Shown: positions 23,098 through 32,595, numbered from the stretch's first letter. The stretch: 49,087 bases of DNA from Oscillospiraceae bacterium (GCA_017436575.1 JAFSCU010000053.1:1-49087), one strand, 5' to 3'. Notes: generated by a model from the letters alone, not told the origin. Numbers and translations: made by a program.

Positions 23098-24990
23098 TTA
23101 GTTTTCCAGTTTTTCACCCAGTATTGCCCATTCTTCATAAAGAGCATCAAGCTGTGTGTTGGCTGATTCCAGTTTCTGCCACAAATCTGCCATTTTGGCC
23201 GGGTCTGTGGTAATCTGTGGGTTTTGCATATCTGCATTGTATCCGTCGATTTCTTCCTGCAGACGCTCAATATCCCTTTCACATTCTCTCATGCGCAGGC
23301 GGTCAGCCGCTGCCTGACGGCGTGCTTCTTTCTGATTGGCAGAATAATTGTTTGGCTTGTCCTGTTTTTCAGTTTTTGACTGTGACTGTTTTGTGTTGAA
23401 ACCTTCAGATTTATGCTTTGCCATAAATTCATCAAAGTTTTCGTAGAAAACACCTTTGCCGCCCTCTATATTCATAATGGGGCAGTCCAGCTGCTGCATA
23501 AGAAAACGGTCGTGGGTAACAACCAGAATAGTACCTTCGTATTTTGCCAGAGCTTCTGTAACTGCCCGGCGCATATAGATATCCAGATGGTTTGTAGGTT
23601 CGTCCAGGAACATAATGTTGGCACGGTCCAGGCTCATTTCGCAGAAACGCAGTCTTGCCCTTTCGCCGCCGGACAGAGTGTGACATTCTTTGAACACATC
23701 TTCACCGCGATAGCCAAAACGTGCCAGATAGGAACGGACTTCCAGCTGTGTCCATTTAGGACGTAAGGCCCAGATGGTTTCAATAACCGATGATGACCCA
23801 ACAGTAATATGCTGGTCGAAAGTGGCCGGTACTGCCCCCTGCCCCAGCTTGATTCTGCCTGCTTTTGGACGGATTTTGCCTGTTATGGTGTTAATAAGTG
23901 TAGTTTTACCGCTGCCGTTGGCACCAGCAATTATAAGGCGCTGACTGCGGCGCACCACAACGTTCAAATCCTGTATAAGTGTGCGGTTGCCGGCAGCAAC
24001 TGTAAGGTTTTCTATTGTAAGGATTTCATCATAAGGCTTTGTATCAAAGTCAAATGTAAATTTCAATGGCACGCGCAATGGTTTTGGCTTTTCTGTCATT
24101 TCCATTTTTTCCAGCTGTTTGCGGCGGCTCTGTGCCATTTTTGTGGTAGAAGCACGGACAAGGTTACGGTCTACATAGTCCTGCAGTTTGGCAGCTTTTT
24201 CCAGGTCTGCCTCATACTGTCTTTGCTGTACTTTCAGTTTTTCCTGTTTCTGAACATCAAAAGCAGAATAATTGCCTTTGTATTCAGTCAGCAATGTGTC
24301 TTCCACTTCCCAGATTTTCTTCACAACTTTGTCCAAGAAAAATCTGTCGTGGCTGACAGCGATTATTGCACCTTTATAGCTGATAAGATAATCTTCCAGC
24401 CATACAAGTGTGTCAAAATCAAGGTGGTTGGTAGGTTCGTCAAGAATAAGAATGTCAGGGTTTTCCAGAAGAAGTTTTGCAAGATTCAATCTGGTTCTTT
24501 CACCGCCGGAAAGAACTTTTACAACTTTTGTGTATTCTTCTTCCTTGAAACCCATGCCTCCCAGCATTTTTTTTATAAGAAAATCGGTGTTGTAGCCGTC
24601 TTTTGAGTATATTAAATTCTGTAAACTGTGGTGACGTTCTATAAGAGCGGAATCGTCAGGGGTGACAGTCAGTTGTTTTTCAATCTCTGCACATTCATTT
24701 ATAGCGTCATAAACAGGCTGATATACGGTCTGCATTTCCTGATAAATGGTGTTTTCCAGGTTGAGACCGTCCATCTGGCGCAGATAGCCCACTGTAGCAT
24801 TGTCATCAAAGATGATTTCGCCTTCATCATTTTCCAGCACACCCATCAGAAGATTCAACAGTGTGGTTTTGCCTGCACCATTTTCGCCGATGATGCCTAT
24901 GCGGTCGCCCTCATTTACAACTGCATTGATTTTTTGCAGTATTACATCTATACCCCAGCTTTTTCCCACATTTTCCAGTGTTATAAGCAT
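23098..24990 (-). CDS. ABC-F family ribosome-associated ATPase
   Basis: ABC-F proteins bind the ribosomal E site and act in translation or antibiotic protection rather than transport; none has membrane domains. This 630-residue protein has two ATPase domains. The first shows GENGAGKTT (35-43), LSGGERTRLNLAKLL and ILDEPTNHLDF. The second shows GANGSGKTT, LSGGERARLRF and FLDEPTNHLD. A charged linker of about 70 residues with many Lys/Arg lies between, and a C-terminal coiled coil follows (RRQAAADRLRMRECERDIERLQEEI). It overlaps ybaK by ten bases. Its placement in a housekeeping operon argues for a translation-factor role; drug protection cannot be excluded. Confidence 0.93.
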   Translation of the reverse strand: MLITLENVGKSWGIDVILQKINAVVNEGDRIGIIGENGAGKTTLLNLLMGVLENDEGEIIFDDNATVGYLRQMDGLNLENTIYQEMQTVYQPVYDAINECAEIEKQLTVTPDDSALIERHHSLQNLIYSKDGYNTDFLIKKMLGGMGFKEEEYTKVVKVLSGGERTRLNLAKLLLENPDILILDEPTNHLDFDTLVWLEDYLISYKGAIIAVSHDRFFLDKVVKKIWEVEDTLLTEYKGNYSAFDVQKQEKLKVQQRQYEADLEKAAKLQDYVDRNLVRASTTKMAQSRRKQLEKMEMTEKPKPLRVPLKFTFDFDTKPYDEILTIENLTVAAGNRTLIQDLNVVVRRSQRLIIAGANGSGKTTLINTITGKIRPKAGRIKLGQGAVPATFDQHITVGSSSVIETIWALRPKWTQLEVRSYLARFGYRGEDVFKECHTLSGGERARLRFCEMSLDRANIMFLDEPTNHLDIYMRRAVTEALAKYEGTILVVTHDRFLMQQLDCPIMNIEGGKGVFYENFDEFMAKHKSEGFNTKQSQSKTEKQDKPNNYSANQKEARRQAAADRLRMRECERDIERLQEEIDGYNADMQNPQITTDPAKMADLWQKLESANTQLDALYEEWAILGEKLEN

Positions 24991-25466
24991 GGTTCCTCCT
25001 TGCAGATAAATTCCAGTTTTGCACGTGTAAGTTTTACCACGTCATCCAGACTGACCTGCACCTGTTTGCCGATTTTGCCGGCAGAAAATATGATTGAATC
25101 AAAATTTTCCCGGGATTTGTCGATAAATGTAGGGAAAAGTTTTTTCATACCGATAGGGCTGCAGCCACCTTTGATATAGCCTGTAGTGGCCAGCAAATCT
25201 TTCTGATGCAGCATTTCCACATATTTCTGACCGCTGACCTTGGCAGCCTTTTTCAAATCCAGTTCCTGTGCAACAGGTACAACAAACACACAGACGCCTT
25301 TGCTGCCGGTGGTAACCAGGGTTTTGAATACCTGTTCCACCGGTTTGTCTATGTAACCTGCAACTGTTACACCATCAGCAAATTCATCTGACGGATAGCT
25401 GTAACTCTGATGAGATATTTTTTTCTGGTCAAGGAATTTTTCTACTATTGTTTTCTGTACTTTCAT
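24981..25466 (-). CDS. ybaK: YbaK-type Cys-tRNA(Pro) deacylase
   Basis: YbaK hydrolyses Cys-tRNA(Pro) formed by mistake by prolyl-tRNA synthetase. The 161-residue protein matches the family throughout: VEKFLDQKKISHQSYSYP, GVTVAGYIDKPVEQVFKTLV, a KGVCVFVVPVAQELDLKKAA stretch with the conserved Lys, KGGCSPIGMKK and SAGKIGKQVQVS. It overlaps the downstream ABC-F gene by ten bases and starts one base after the adenine deaminase stop, so the three are one transcript with coupled translation. By coincidence or not, a tRNA-Pro gene with odd tandem copies lies 4 kb away. Confidence 0.93.
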   Translation of the reverse strand: MKVQKTIVEKFLDQKKISHQSYSYPSDEFADGVTVAGYIDKPVEQVFKTLVTTGSKGVCVFVVPVAQELDLKKAAKVSGQKYVEMLHQKDLLATTGYIKGGCSPIGMKKLFPTFIDKSRENFDSIIFSAGKIGKQVQVSLDDVVKLTRAKLEFICKEEPCL

Positions 25467-25467
25467 A

Positions 25468-27186
25468 TTAGTTATTAAAAATTGGAATTATTTTACCGTT
25501 GATTACATCAACCAGGCCTTTGTCTGTAATTTTTACATCCATTGAAACAGGCAGACAGGTTGTGGCAAGGCTCATTACAGGATTGTAATGAACATATCCG
25601 ATACTTCTCATGGCTGCTTCCACATCTTCAATGGATTTTGCCACTTCGTAAGGGTCGCGTTCGCTCATAAGACCGCAAACTTCCAGCTGTGCCTGAGCGA
25701 TAACTTTACCATTCTGCACAACAGCCAGACCGCCACAGTTGTCAATAACTGTGTTGGCGGCCAGTGCCATATCTTCGTCACTGCCCCCCAGCACCAACAG
25801 ATTATGATGGTCGTGGGCATAGCTGGTGGCTACTGCGCCGTTTACAACACAGGCGCCTGTGGCAATAGTGCCGAACACATTGCCGTTTTTGCCGTGACGT
25901 TCCAGAACGATGATTTTGCCTGTTTTATCATCCAGCAACAGTTTGCCGTCTTTGGCTGTAAGAGTTTTTGTCACCTTTGGTGTGCGTGTAAAATCCGGCA
26001 GGACTTCCAGACCGTTTACACTGATTTCGCCATTTGCCACAGGAGTCTTGATTTCAAACACATCAGGTGTGACGTGTGGCAGTTTCATTGTTTTGTAAAA
26101 ACTGTCCGGAAAGGCCTTTTCTGTTTCAAAGTTATTGCCCACTGATTTGTCAAATACCAGTATACCGTTTTTATAGGTCTGAACAGGTTTGATTTCATCC
26201 AGAGTATCCAGAATTGCAAAGTCAGCCAGAAGGCCCGGCATAATCTGGCCACGGTCATACAGTCTCATTCTGCGTGCAGGTGTGGCTGATGCACAGTAAA
26301 CAGCCTTTTCAAAATCAAGACCGCACTTTACCATTTCCATTACAACTGCATTCAGATGACCGTGATTGATAAGGTTTGACGGTGTGGTGTCGTCTGTAAC
26401 AAGAGCCACGTTTTCATACAATTCGTGTTCTTTGATAGCCTGTGCGATTTCAGGTTTGGCCATTTTGTCCTGAACCTGGAACAGCATACCGTTGAACACA
26501 CGCTGCATAAAAGCATCAACATCGTGTTCTGTATGGTCCGAACCAATACCTGTATACACATACTGGTTCAGGTCACTGCCTACAATTCGAGGACAATGAC
26601 CTTCCAGTGGCATATCAGGGCGGTTTTCTTTAAGATATTTTACAAACTGATTCTGTTTGTCATCAGGGTCAGTAAGTATTTTGTATGTATTCATAACTTC
26701 ACCAAGACACACTACTTCCTTGTGCTTGATTAGTTCAATAAGCTGTGGCATATCAACCACATCACCCGTGGTTTCAAACTCAGCACTGGTTGACGGTACA
26801 CTGCTTGGAACAGCGTAAAAAATATCCATAACTGCACCTTTGGCAGCATCTATCATAGCCAGAACACCGTCCATGCCTGTAACGTTGGCAATTTCGTGCG
26901 GTTCGCTGACTACAGTTGTGATACCGTTTTCAACCATCAGTTTTGCAAATGGACGTGGTGCCAGCATACTGCTTTCCACGTGCATATGACTGTCTATAAG
27001 ACCAGGAATAACCCATTTGCCTTGCAGGTCAACAGCATTGCTGTATTCTATATCACTGCGAATATCACCGATACCTACGTGAAGTATCTTTTCGCCCTTT
27101 ACTGAAAAGTAACCTTTGAAAAACTTTTTGAAAGGAGTATTGTAAATATATCCATTGTAAAAAATAGTATCTGCTTTCATAGCCAT
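25468..27186 (-). CDS. ade: Adenine deaminase
   Basis: Deaminates adenine to hypoxanthine for purine salvage, in the amidohydrolase superfamily. The 572-residue length is standard. Metal-site motifs are present in order: DSHMHVESS with His67 and His69, an SEPHEI segment (about 95), LEGHCPR (about 195), GSDHTEHD (about 215) and VTDDTTPSNLINHGH (about 265). The C-terminal domain includes AYAHDHHN-type residues (SYAHDHHNLLVLG). GGAGG lies eight bases before ATG 27186. It is the third gene of the operon, closely spaced with the alpha/beta hydrolase before it and ybaK after it. Confidence 0.95.
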   Translation of the reverse strand: MAMKADTIFYNGYIYNTPFKKFFKGYFSVKGEKILHVGIGDIRSDIEYSNAVDLQGKWVIPGLIDSHMHVESSMLAPRPFAKLMVENGITTVVSEPHEIANVTGMDGVLAMIDAAKGAVMDIFYAVPSSVPSTSAEFETTGDVVDMPQLIELIKHKEVVCLGEVMNTYKILTDPDDKQNQFVKYLKENRPDMPLEGHCPRIVGSDLNQYVYTGIGSDHTEHDVDAFMQRVFNGMLFQVQDKMAKPEIAQAIKEHELYENVALVTDDTTPSNLINHGHLNAVVMEMVKCGLDFEKAVYCASATPARRMRLYDRGQIMPGLLADFAILDTLDEIKPVQTYKNGILVFDKSVGNNFETEKAFPDSFYKTMKLPHVTPDVFEIKTPVANGEISVNGLEVLPDFTRTPKVTKTLTAKDGKLLLDDKTGKIIVLERHGKNGNVFGTIATGACVVNGAVATSYAHDHHNLLVLGGSDEDMALAANTVIDNCGGLAVVQNGKVIAQAQLEVCGLMSERDPYEVAKSIEDVEAAMRSIGYVHYNPVMSLATTCLPVSMDVKITDKGLVDVINGKIIPIFNN

Positions 27187-27189
27187 AGA

Positions 27190-28128
27190 TTAATCCTCCA
27201 CCTTTGAAACCAGCCAGTTCAGAACATCTGTGTAAACTTCATCCCTGTTGATTTCGTTCAGCATTTCGTGTCTGCCGCCGTCATAAATTTTTACCTGAAC
27301 ATCTGTGCAGCCTGCATCTTTGTAACAGTCAACCACCTGCATAACGCCAATGCCATAATTTCCCACAGGGTCCATAGAACCGGAAAAGATAAATACAGGC
27401 AGGTCTTTTGGTGTGTTTACAAAAGTTTCATCACTGCCGGAAAGTGCGATGATTTCCATCAGCGCCTCAAATCCATTGAGAGTAAAAACAAACTGACAAT
27501 ATTTGTCGTTAACATACTGCTGTACAATTTCTTTGTCTCTTGTAATCCAGTCACTTGGTGTATCAGGATTTTCGATTTTTTCCAGGTATTTGCCAAAAGC
27601 AATATTCTGCATATAATGGGAACGATGTTTATCTCCTTTAAACAGTTTCATCGCTTTTATAAGTTTGATTGCACCACCTGCTGCTTTGTTAGGTCCGCCT
27701 GTGCCTGAAATAAGCAGGCCGTCAATCAGTTCGCCGTGGGCTGCCGCAAAAGCACGGGCAAAGAAAGAACCCATACTGTGACCAAGAAGAAAAACCTTTA
27801 AATCCGGATTTTCTTCTTTTGCCATATTTACTACTGTAAGCAAGTCGCCAAGTGCGTGAATATAGCCATTTTCTGCAGCAAAGTAACCCAGCTGGTCATC
27901 GCTGTCTACACTGTGTTTATGACCGATGTGGTCGTGCATATATACTTTGAAACCATGACCTGCCAGGTATTCCATAAAATCAATATACCTGTCATAATGT
28001 TCCACCATGCCGTGAGAAATAACCATTACGGCTTTGTGCTGACAGTCTTCATCATAAACTTTTATGCCTCTGACTGTATTGATATTGTTGGAAGAGCGGA
28101 AAGAAAACTCATTTTTTAAGATTTTCAT
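27190..28128 (-). CDS. Alpha/beta hydrolase (monoacylglycerol lipase-like)
   Basis: A 312-residue serine hydrolase of the Hydrolase_4/lysophospholipase group. It has ISHGMVEHYDRY (oxyanion strand, residue 37 on), the nucleophile elbow GHSMGS with Ser118, the acidic residue region VFIFSGSMDPVG, and a His near the end in YDGGRHEMLNE. This resembles monoacylglycerol lipases and PldB-type enzymes; the substrate is unproven. It has no signal peptide. Start 28128 is chosen because AGGTGA precedes it; the in-frame GTG at 28137 has no ribosome site. It overlaps the HAD gene by 20 bases. Confidence 0.9.
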   Translation of the reverse strand: MKILKNEFSFRSSNNINTVRGIKVYDEDCQHKAVMVISHGMVEHYDRYIDFMEYLAGHGFKVYMHDHIGHKHSVDSDDQLGYFAAENGYIHALGDLLTVVNMAKEENPDLKVFLLGHSMGSFFARAFAAAHGELIDGLLISGTGGPNKAAGGAIKLIKAMKLFKGDKHRSHYMQNIAFGKYLEKIENPDTPSDWITRDKEIVQQYVNDKYCQFVFTLNGFEALMEIIALSGSDETFVNTPKDLPVFIFSGSMDPVGNYGIGVMQVVDCYKDAGCTDVQVKIYDGGRHEMLNEINRDEVYTDVLNWLVSKVED

Positions 28129-28822
28129 AATTTTCACCTAATATAATCATTTTTAACTGTGTAAAGTCCAGAGCTGTATATGTAGGCTGGATATTGGTGG
28201 TGTTTTCCGCATTGTTAAAGTTTACCCAGCATGTATCAAGACCGGCATTGATACCGCCCTTGATATCTGAATTAAGATTATCCCCTACTACCAGAACTTT
28301 CTTGTTGTTTTCCACACCCAGTGTTTTAAGGGCTCCGAAGAAAATTCTTTTGTCAGGCTTATTATAGCCCACTTTTTCACTGGTAAATACGCCATCTGCA
28401 AAATCAATTACTCTGCTGAGCTTAAGACGGTTCTGCTGTACAGCCTCAATACCGTTTGTAACAATGGCAATAGTACAATAGTCTTCAATATCTTCCAGAA
28501 ATTCCATTGCACCGTCTATAAGCATTGCACTGTTTTTAAGATAGTTGAGATAATCTCGGTTCATGGCATCACCGCTGACACCTGTAAGACCAAATTTGCT
28601 GATAACTTTTTGAAATCTGGTTTTTTCTATATCTTTTTTCTTGATTTTTCCCTTTTCAAAATCTCTCCACAGTTTTTCATTTTCTCTGTGATAATAATCC
28701 AGATTTTCTTCAGTAACCGGGATATTGTATTTGTTGTATACTTTTGTAAGTGATATTCTTTCACTTTGTTCAAAAGAAACAAGTGTATCATCGAAATCCA
28801 AAAGCAGGCAGTTATAAGACAT
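28109..28822 (-). CDS. HAD-family nucleotidase (YjjG-like)
   Basis: A 237-residue HAD phosphatase of the YjjG group, house-cleaning nucleotidases that remove non-canonical pyrimidine monophosphates. Motif I is LLLDFDDTL with nucleophile Asp9 and acid Asp11, motif II IVTNGIEAVQ, motif III GYNKPDKRIF with the conserved Lys, and motif IV VVGDNLNSDIKGG. The cap domain is the small helical type inserted after motif I. It heads the seven-gene minus-strand operon with promoter at 28862-28890. Its nucleotide theme matches the adenine deaminase and Nudix genes. AGAGGTG precedes the ATG. Confidence 0.9.
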   Translation of the reverse strand: MSYNCLLLDFDDTLVSFEQSERISLTKVYNKYNIPVTEENLDYYHRENEKLWRDFEKGKIKKKDIEKTRFQKVISKFGLTGVSGDAMNRDYLNYLKNSAMLIDGAMEFLEDIEDYCTIAIVTNGIEAVQQNRLKLSRVIDFADGVFTSEKVGYNKPDKRIFFGALKTLGVENNKKVLVVGDNLNSDIKGGINAGLDTCWVNFNNAENTTNIQPTYTALDFTQLKMIILGENYENLKK

Positions 28823-28861
28823 AAAGCACCTCTCGCATAGTTATCCTATTTTAATATATTT

Positions 28862-28890
28862 ATTATATACTAATCTGAAGAATAAATAAA
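28862..28890 (-). promoter_or_regulatory. Promoter of the HAD/adenine deaminase operon
   Basis: Minus-strand TTTATT (28885-28890), exactly 17 bases, TATAAT (28862-28867), about 40 bases before the first gene of the operon. The -35 is weak. Confidence 0.5.
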
Positions 28891-28987
28891 GGTATTTATT
28901 TTACAAAAAACTACACCGTATATGTATGGATTATTCAATATTATTATTTTTTACCATTTAATAAAATTCAACAACAATTATTTACTA

Positions 28988-29016
28988 TTGTTAAAACAGA
29001 TTGTCAGAGTTATAAT
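28988..29016 (+). promoter_or_regulatory. Promoter of the 29-kb small RNA candidate
   Basis: TTGTTA (28988-28993), exactly 17 bases, TATAAT (29011-29016). The predicted start, about 29023, is followed by no open reading frame before the terminator. Confidence 0.65.
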
Positions 29017-29022
29017 TAAGCC

Positions 29023-29099
29023 ATAGCAGAAAGACGCTAATCTATTAACCATAAACAAAGCCCCGGTATGTGCACTGTCCGGGGCTTGTTTATTTTTTT
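29023..29099 (+). ncRNA. Candidate small RNA or attenuated leader, about 77 nt
   Basis: Between a good promoter and a strong terminator lie about 30 untranslated bases starting CCATAGCAGAAAGACGCTAA (a short TAGC/GCTA hairpin is possible). The stem AAACAA-A-GCCCCGG/CCGGGGC-TTGTTT follows, with a 12-base loop containing GTGCAC and then TATTTTTTT. Either this is a free-standing small RNA or an attenuating leader for the deoxyribosyltransferase-like gene 33 bases further on. It matches no RNA family I can name. Confidence 0.5.
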
Positions 29100-29131
29100 G
29101 ATTTGGGTTATTATTGATACAGGTGATTTAT

Positions 29132-29434
29132 ATGAAAACTTACACAATCTGCGGCAGTATGCGTTTTGAAAAAGAAATGCAGAAAATTGCTCTGGAGCTG
29201 GAAACAAAGCACAATATCAATATTATACAATGTATATACAATACAGATAAATGTTTATTGTCAGATAACGATATAGCCGCTCTGACAGAATTACACTATA
29301 AAAAGATAGATATTTCTGATGGTATTTATGTGGTAGATATCGGCGGATATATAGGCGAAAGTGTTAAAAAGGAAATTGAATACGCCACACAGAACAACAA
29401 AGAAATAATTTATAACAGTAAATTTTTATTTTAA
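29132..29434 (+). CDS. Nucleoside 2-deoxyribosyltransferase-like small protein
   Basis: A 100-residue protein with the fold signatures of the nucleoside deoxyribosyltransferase/MazG-neighbour group: YTICGSMRFEKEM at the N-terminus and VVDIGGYIGESVKKEIEYA near residue 75, where the Glu of GES is the usual nucleophile position. Related proteins bind nucleotides or remodel nucleosides, but many short versions are of unknown activity. ATG 29132 is chosen because AGGTGA lies five bases upstream; an in-frame TTG at 29114 lacks one. It is followed after ten bases by rlmA, so the two form an operon, probably controlled by the terminator-bearing leader upstream. Confidence 0.8.
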   Translation: MKTYTICGSMRFEKEMQKIALELETKHNINIIQCIYNTDKCLLSDNDIAALTELHYKKIDISDGIYVVDIGGYIGESVKKEIEYATQNNKEIIYNSKFLF

Positions 29435-29444
29435 AGGATTAATT

Positions 29445-30266
29445 ATGTCACGATTTTTATGCCCTGTATGCAAACAACCGTTAAGCAAACACGAAAAAGT
29501 ATATGTATGTAAAAACAGACACAATTTTGATATTTCATCCAAAGGCTATGTAAATCTGCTGCCTGCAAACCAGAAGCGCTCTGCTTCACCCGGTGATGAC
29601 AAAGGTATGGTAATTGCCAGAAACAACTTTTTGTCATTGGGCTATTACAGCCATCTGAAGGAAGCACTGGAAAAACTGTGCATAAAATACAGCGGAAAAG
29701 ATGTAAATGTATTGGACTGTGGTTGCGGTGAAGGATACTACACTCAAGGCATTTACCAGCGGTTGACATGCAATGGTAAAAATGTGTCTGTCCAGGGAAT
29801 AGATATTTCCAAAGATGCGGTTGCATTGGCAGCCAGAAGAGTGGCTGAAGGACAATTTGCCGTGGCATCATCTTTTCATCTGCCTGTACCAGACAAAAGT
29901 ATTGACATATTGATAAACTGTTTTTCACCTCTTGCGATAAAGGAATTTGCCAGAGTAATGAAAAAAAAGGGTGTTTTCCTTTATGTGGTGCCCGGTCCAA
30001 AACATCTGTGGCAATTAAAAGAAGCTTTGTACGAAACTCCTTACGAAAACCCACTGAAAGAAGAACAGTATGAAGGATTTGAACTGATTGATACTGTAAA
30101 AACCGAAAAGGAAATATTTATAGATAGTAATGAAGATATAAACAACCTTTTTAAAATGACACCTTATGTGTACCGTAGCCCAAAAGAGGCACAGGAAATA
30201 CTGCTGAAAGCTGAAAAGCTGACAGTAAATGCACATTTTATAATTTATCTTTACAGGAAGAAATAA
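29445..30266 (+). CDS. rlmA: 23S rRNA (guanine-N1) methyltransferase RlmA
   Basis: RlmA methylates N1 of a guanine in helix 35 of 23S rRNA (G745 in Gram-negatives, G748 in Gram-positives, where it also affects tylosin-type macrolide binding). The 273-residue protein has the characteristic N-terminal zinc site Cys6, Cys9, Cys22, His26 (CPVCK, YVCKNRH), then RSASPGDDKGMV, and a class I SAM domain with VLDCGCGEGYYTQ (about residue 87) and IDISKDA. The C-terminus is the usual helical extension. It lies 10 bases after the preceding gene and ends at a terminator. Confidence 0.93.
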   Translation: MSRFLCPVCKQPLSKHEKVYVCKNRHNFDISSKGYVNLLPANQKRSASPGDDKGMVIARNNFLSLGYYSHLKEALEKLCIKYSGKDVNVLDCGCGEGYYTQGIYQRLTCNGKNVSVQGIDISKDAVALAARRVAEGQFAVASSFHLPVPDKSIDILINCFSPLAIKEFARVMKKKGVFLYVVPGPKHLWQLKEALYETPYENPLKEEQYEGFELIDTVKTEKEIFIDSNEDINNLFKMTPYVYRSPKEAQEILLKAEKLTVNAHFIIYLYRKK

Positions 30267-30294
30267 AAATGCAGGTCGACTGACCTGCATTTTT
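30265..30294. terminator. Bidirectional terminator, copy 1 of a repeated hairpin
   Basis: AAAAATGCAGGTC-GACT-GACCTGCATTTTT, a 13-bp stem overlapping the rlmA stop codon, followed by Ts. It also serves the convergent lipoprotein gene ending at 30298. A 31-bp identical copy lies at 32704-32734. Confidence 0.9.
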
Positions 30295-30297
30295 TCA

Positions 30298-32595
30298 TCA
30301 CATTACAAGACTGCCAAAAAGCCAGGCAGGTCCTGTTTCATCATAATTCTTATTCATATTATAATATGCTGTGCACTTTTCTCCATTATTTTCAGTATGA
30401 TACTGCACACTGATAATCGCATTTTCCTCTGTAATACTTTCCAAAGTAATTGTAGATACATCAAAAATCTTTTTATCGGGCTTTTCACATTGGTTGATGT
30501 CCAGCCATATTTTACCATTGTATTCGATAATATAAGGAAATTTTACTGACTCCGTTGTTAAATCTCGGTACAGATAGTACTCAGCCGGGTATTCAGCATA
30601 GTATTTATGAGTTTCATTTTTTAATAGTTCTGATGTTATGTACTCATCTTTCATTTGAAAATACTGTGTCTTTCCCGGATAAGGATTATCAGTTTCTGAA
30701 AGTTTTATATCGGTATTTACAATATCTCCATTTTTGAAACTGTGTGTAAACATATGTGCATCAATAATTATATCTGATGCAGATTTTATTATTTCAGTCT
30801 CGTATTTTTCTGCCAGAAGGTTTGTTATTTTACCTGTGGATATATCAACGGTAAAATCATCATAGACACCACTTTTGACCATAGTTGTCATATGCATCAG
30901 ATTATCCCGCTGAAGATACATGTCCATATTCATATAACCAAACGGGGTGATTTTTACATCTATATCTGTATTAATATGTTTATAAAGTCTGCCATTAGCA
31001 TCAAGAAGACCAACTTTATATGTATAATTATTATTGGAGTTAAAACTTATATCTATATCTGGATACCTTGCACCGGCATAATAAGGAACATCTGCAAATA
31101 CTACAGTATATCCGAATGTTTGAGGGTCACGGCGTACTGCAAACAAATAACGGTAATCAATATTCTGTTCGTCCACTCTGCCAAGTGAAAAATTATCGCT
31201 CATTGTAAAAATTGGGTCTTTTACATTCAAGTCAGATGAAAAAACTGTAAATTCAGCTCTGCTGAAAATATAAATATCCCCATTTTTTAAAAATCCGAAA
31301 TCATTGCCGCCACCATACATTCCACCGGGACATCCAAGATATTTCAACTGTCCTGTTGCATTGTCTTTTGCAACAAGTGCAGATACCCAGTAATCACCTC
31401 CGCCTGCAGAAGCACCGCCATGTAGTGTAATGCGGCCATCAGGTGATGTTTCGTATTCATAGGTCAATCTATCTTCAGTTATATTATATTTATCTGTCAG
31501 TGTTTTTCTGTCAAAATCTACAGTAAGGGTAAGCTGTGTAATGTCACAGTTTATCGTCATTATACGGCCATCAGAAGATAATTTATATTCTGATGGTTTA
31601 TAATTACTATCTTCACTGGCAAATGCTTCATGAATATTTTTATTGTTACTGAAAAATAAATCAGTAACTTTATCCTGACTGTAAAGAACCGCAAAATGAT
31701 TTTCTAAATCAGCGCTTCCGCCGGATTTTGTATAAAGTTCAAATTTTGTGTCACCATCATTATACTGACATTGCTTTTTATAGCAACCTGACAGCGATTT
31801 CGATAGACTGAAAATGTCCTCTTTACCAACAAAAATCAAATCATCTGAAAATATTCTGATTTTCTCTTTTCCTAAACTGTAAGGGGAATTGAAATTTAAA
31901 TCAGAGTTATTCTGATATCCGTAGGAAGTGTTGTAACCGCTGTATTTTATTTGTTGCACTATATTACCATTGTTATCCAGAATAGCAAGACCCTTGTCTG
32001 TCTCGCTTTTAAAATACTGTGCAGCATATCCATCTTTGTATACAGTAGCACTTAACAGACGCAAATCTGGTATATCTGTAAATTTTATTGAATTTATAAG
32101 CTCTAACGTATCAGTGTTGTAATGCTCCAGTACAGAATAGTTTTTATCAAAATCATATCTGGCAACAACAATACCGCTATCTGATATATCTATATTTCCC
32201 CACTGGACATTTTCGTCAGCTATGGGAGTATAATATCCATCAGTGCGATAGATATATTCTGCCTTTACAGGTAATATCAGATTGGATACTCCATTATTTA
32301 TCTTAATAGTAAAGCCTGCATAATATTCATCAATAATCTGTCTTTCTATTATTTCCACGGTAAGACCAGCTGAACTAAAGTCTTTATCATATCCATAATA
32401 AAAAAACTCAACTAAGTTTAAGTTATCCAGTGATGTTTTCAACAGTTCTTTTAGCGAAACTTCTTCACTAGAAGAAGTTTGTATTGATAATGACTCATAC
32501 TGTTTTGAATCAGGTTGCATAACCGACTGATTAGCACTGCATGATGAAAACAAAAATACAATAATTAAAATGAAACCATATAAATATTTTTTCAT
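30298..32595 (-). CDS. Large lipoprotein of unknown function
   Basis: A 765-residue lipoprotein: signal peptide MKKYLYGFILIIVFLFSSC with the lipid-attached Cys at residue 19, then a Ser/Gln/Asn-rich stretch and an extracellular body of about 740 residues. The body is beta-rich with many short hydrophobic strands separated by Asp/Gly/Asn turns (for example GLAILDNNGNIVQQI), suggesting a beta-propeller or stacked-strand fold, but I recognise no domain. Start 32595 follows AGGTGA. It has its own promoter (32641-32669), and the same 31-bp hairpin lies just before and just after it. Its signal peptide differs from the cluster of five lipoproteins upstream (Cys at 19, not 20). Confidence 0.8.
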   Translation of the reverse strand: MKKYLYGFILIIVFLFSSCSANQSVMQPDSKQYESLSIQTSSSEEVSLKELLKTSLDNLNLVEFFYYGYDKDFSSAGLTVEIIERQIIDEYYAGFTIKINNGVSNLILPVKAEYIYRTDGYYTPIADENVQWGNIDISDSGIVVARYDFDKNYSVLEHYNTDTLELINSIKFTDIPDLRLLSATVYKDGYAAQYFKSETDKGLAILDNNGNIVQQIKYSGYNTSYGYQNNSDLNFNSPYSLGKEKIRIFSDDLIFVGKEDIFSLSKSLSGCYKKQCQYNDGDTKFELYTKSGGSADLENHFAVLYSQDKVTDLFFSNNKNIHEAFASEDSNYKPSEYKLSSDGRIMTINCDITQLTLTVDFDRKTLTDKYNITEDRLTYEYETSPDGRITLHGGASAGGGDYWVSALVAKDNATGQLKYLGCPGGMYGGGNDFGFLKNGDIYIFSRAEFTVFSSDLNVKDPIFTMSDNFSLGRVDEQNIDYRYLFAVRRDPQTFGYTVVFADVPYYAGARYPDIDISFNSNNNYTYKVGLLDANGRLYKHINTDIDVKITPFGYMNMDMYLQRDNLMHMTTMVKSGVYDDFTVDISTGKITNLLAEKYETEIIKSASDIIIDAHMFTHSFKNGDIVNTDIKLSETDNPYPGKTQYFQMKDEYITSELLKNETHKYYAEYPAEYYLYRDLTTESVKFPYIIEYNGKIWLDINQCEKPDKKIFDVSTITLESITEENAIISVQYHTENNGEKCTAYYNMNKNYDETGPAWLFGSLVM

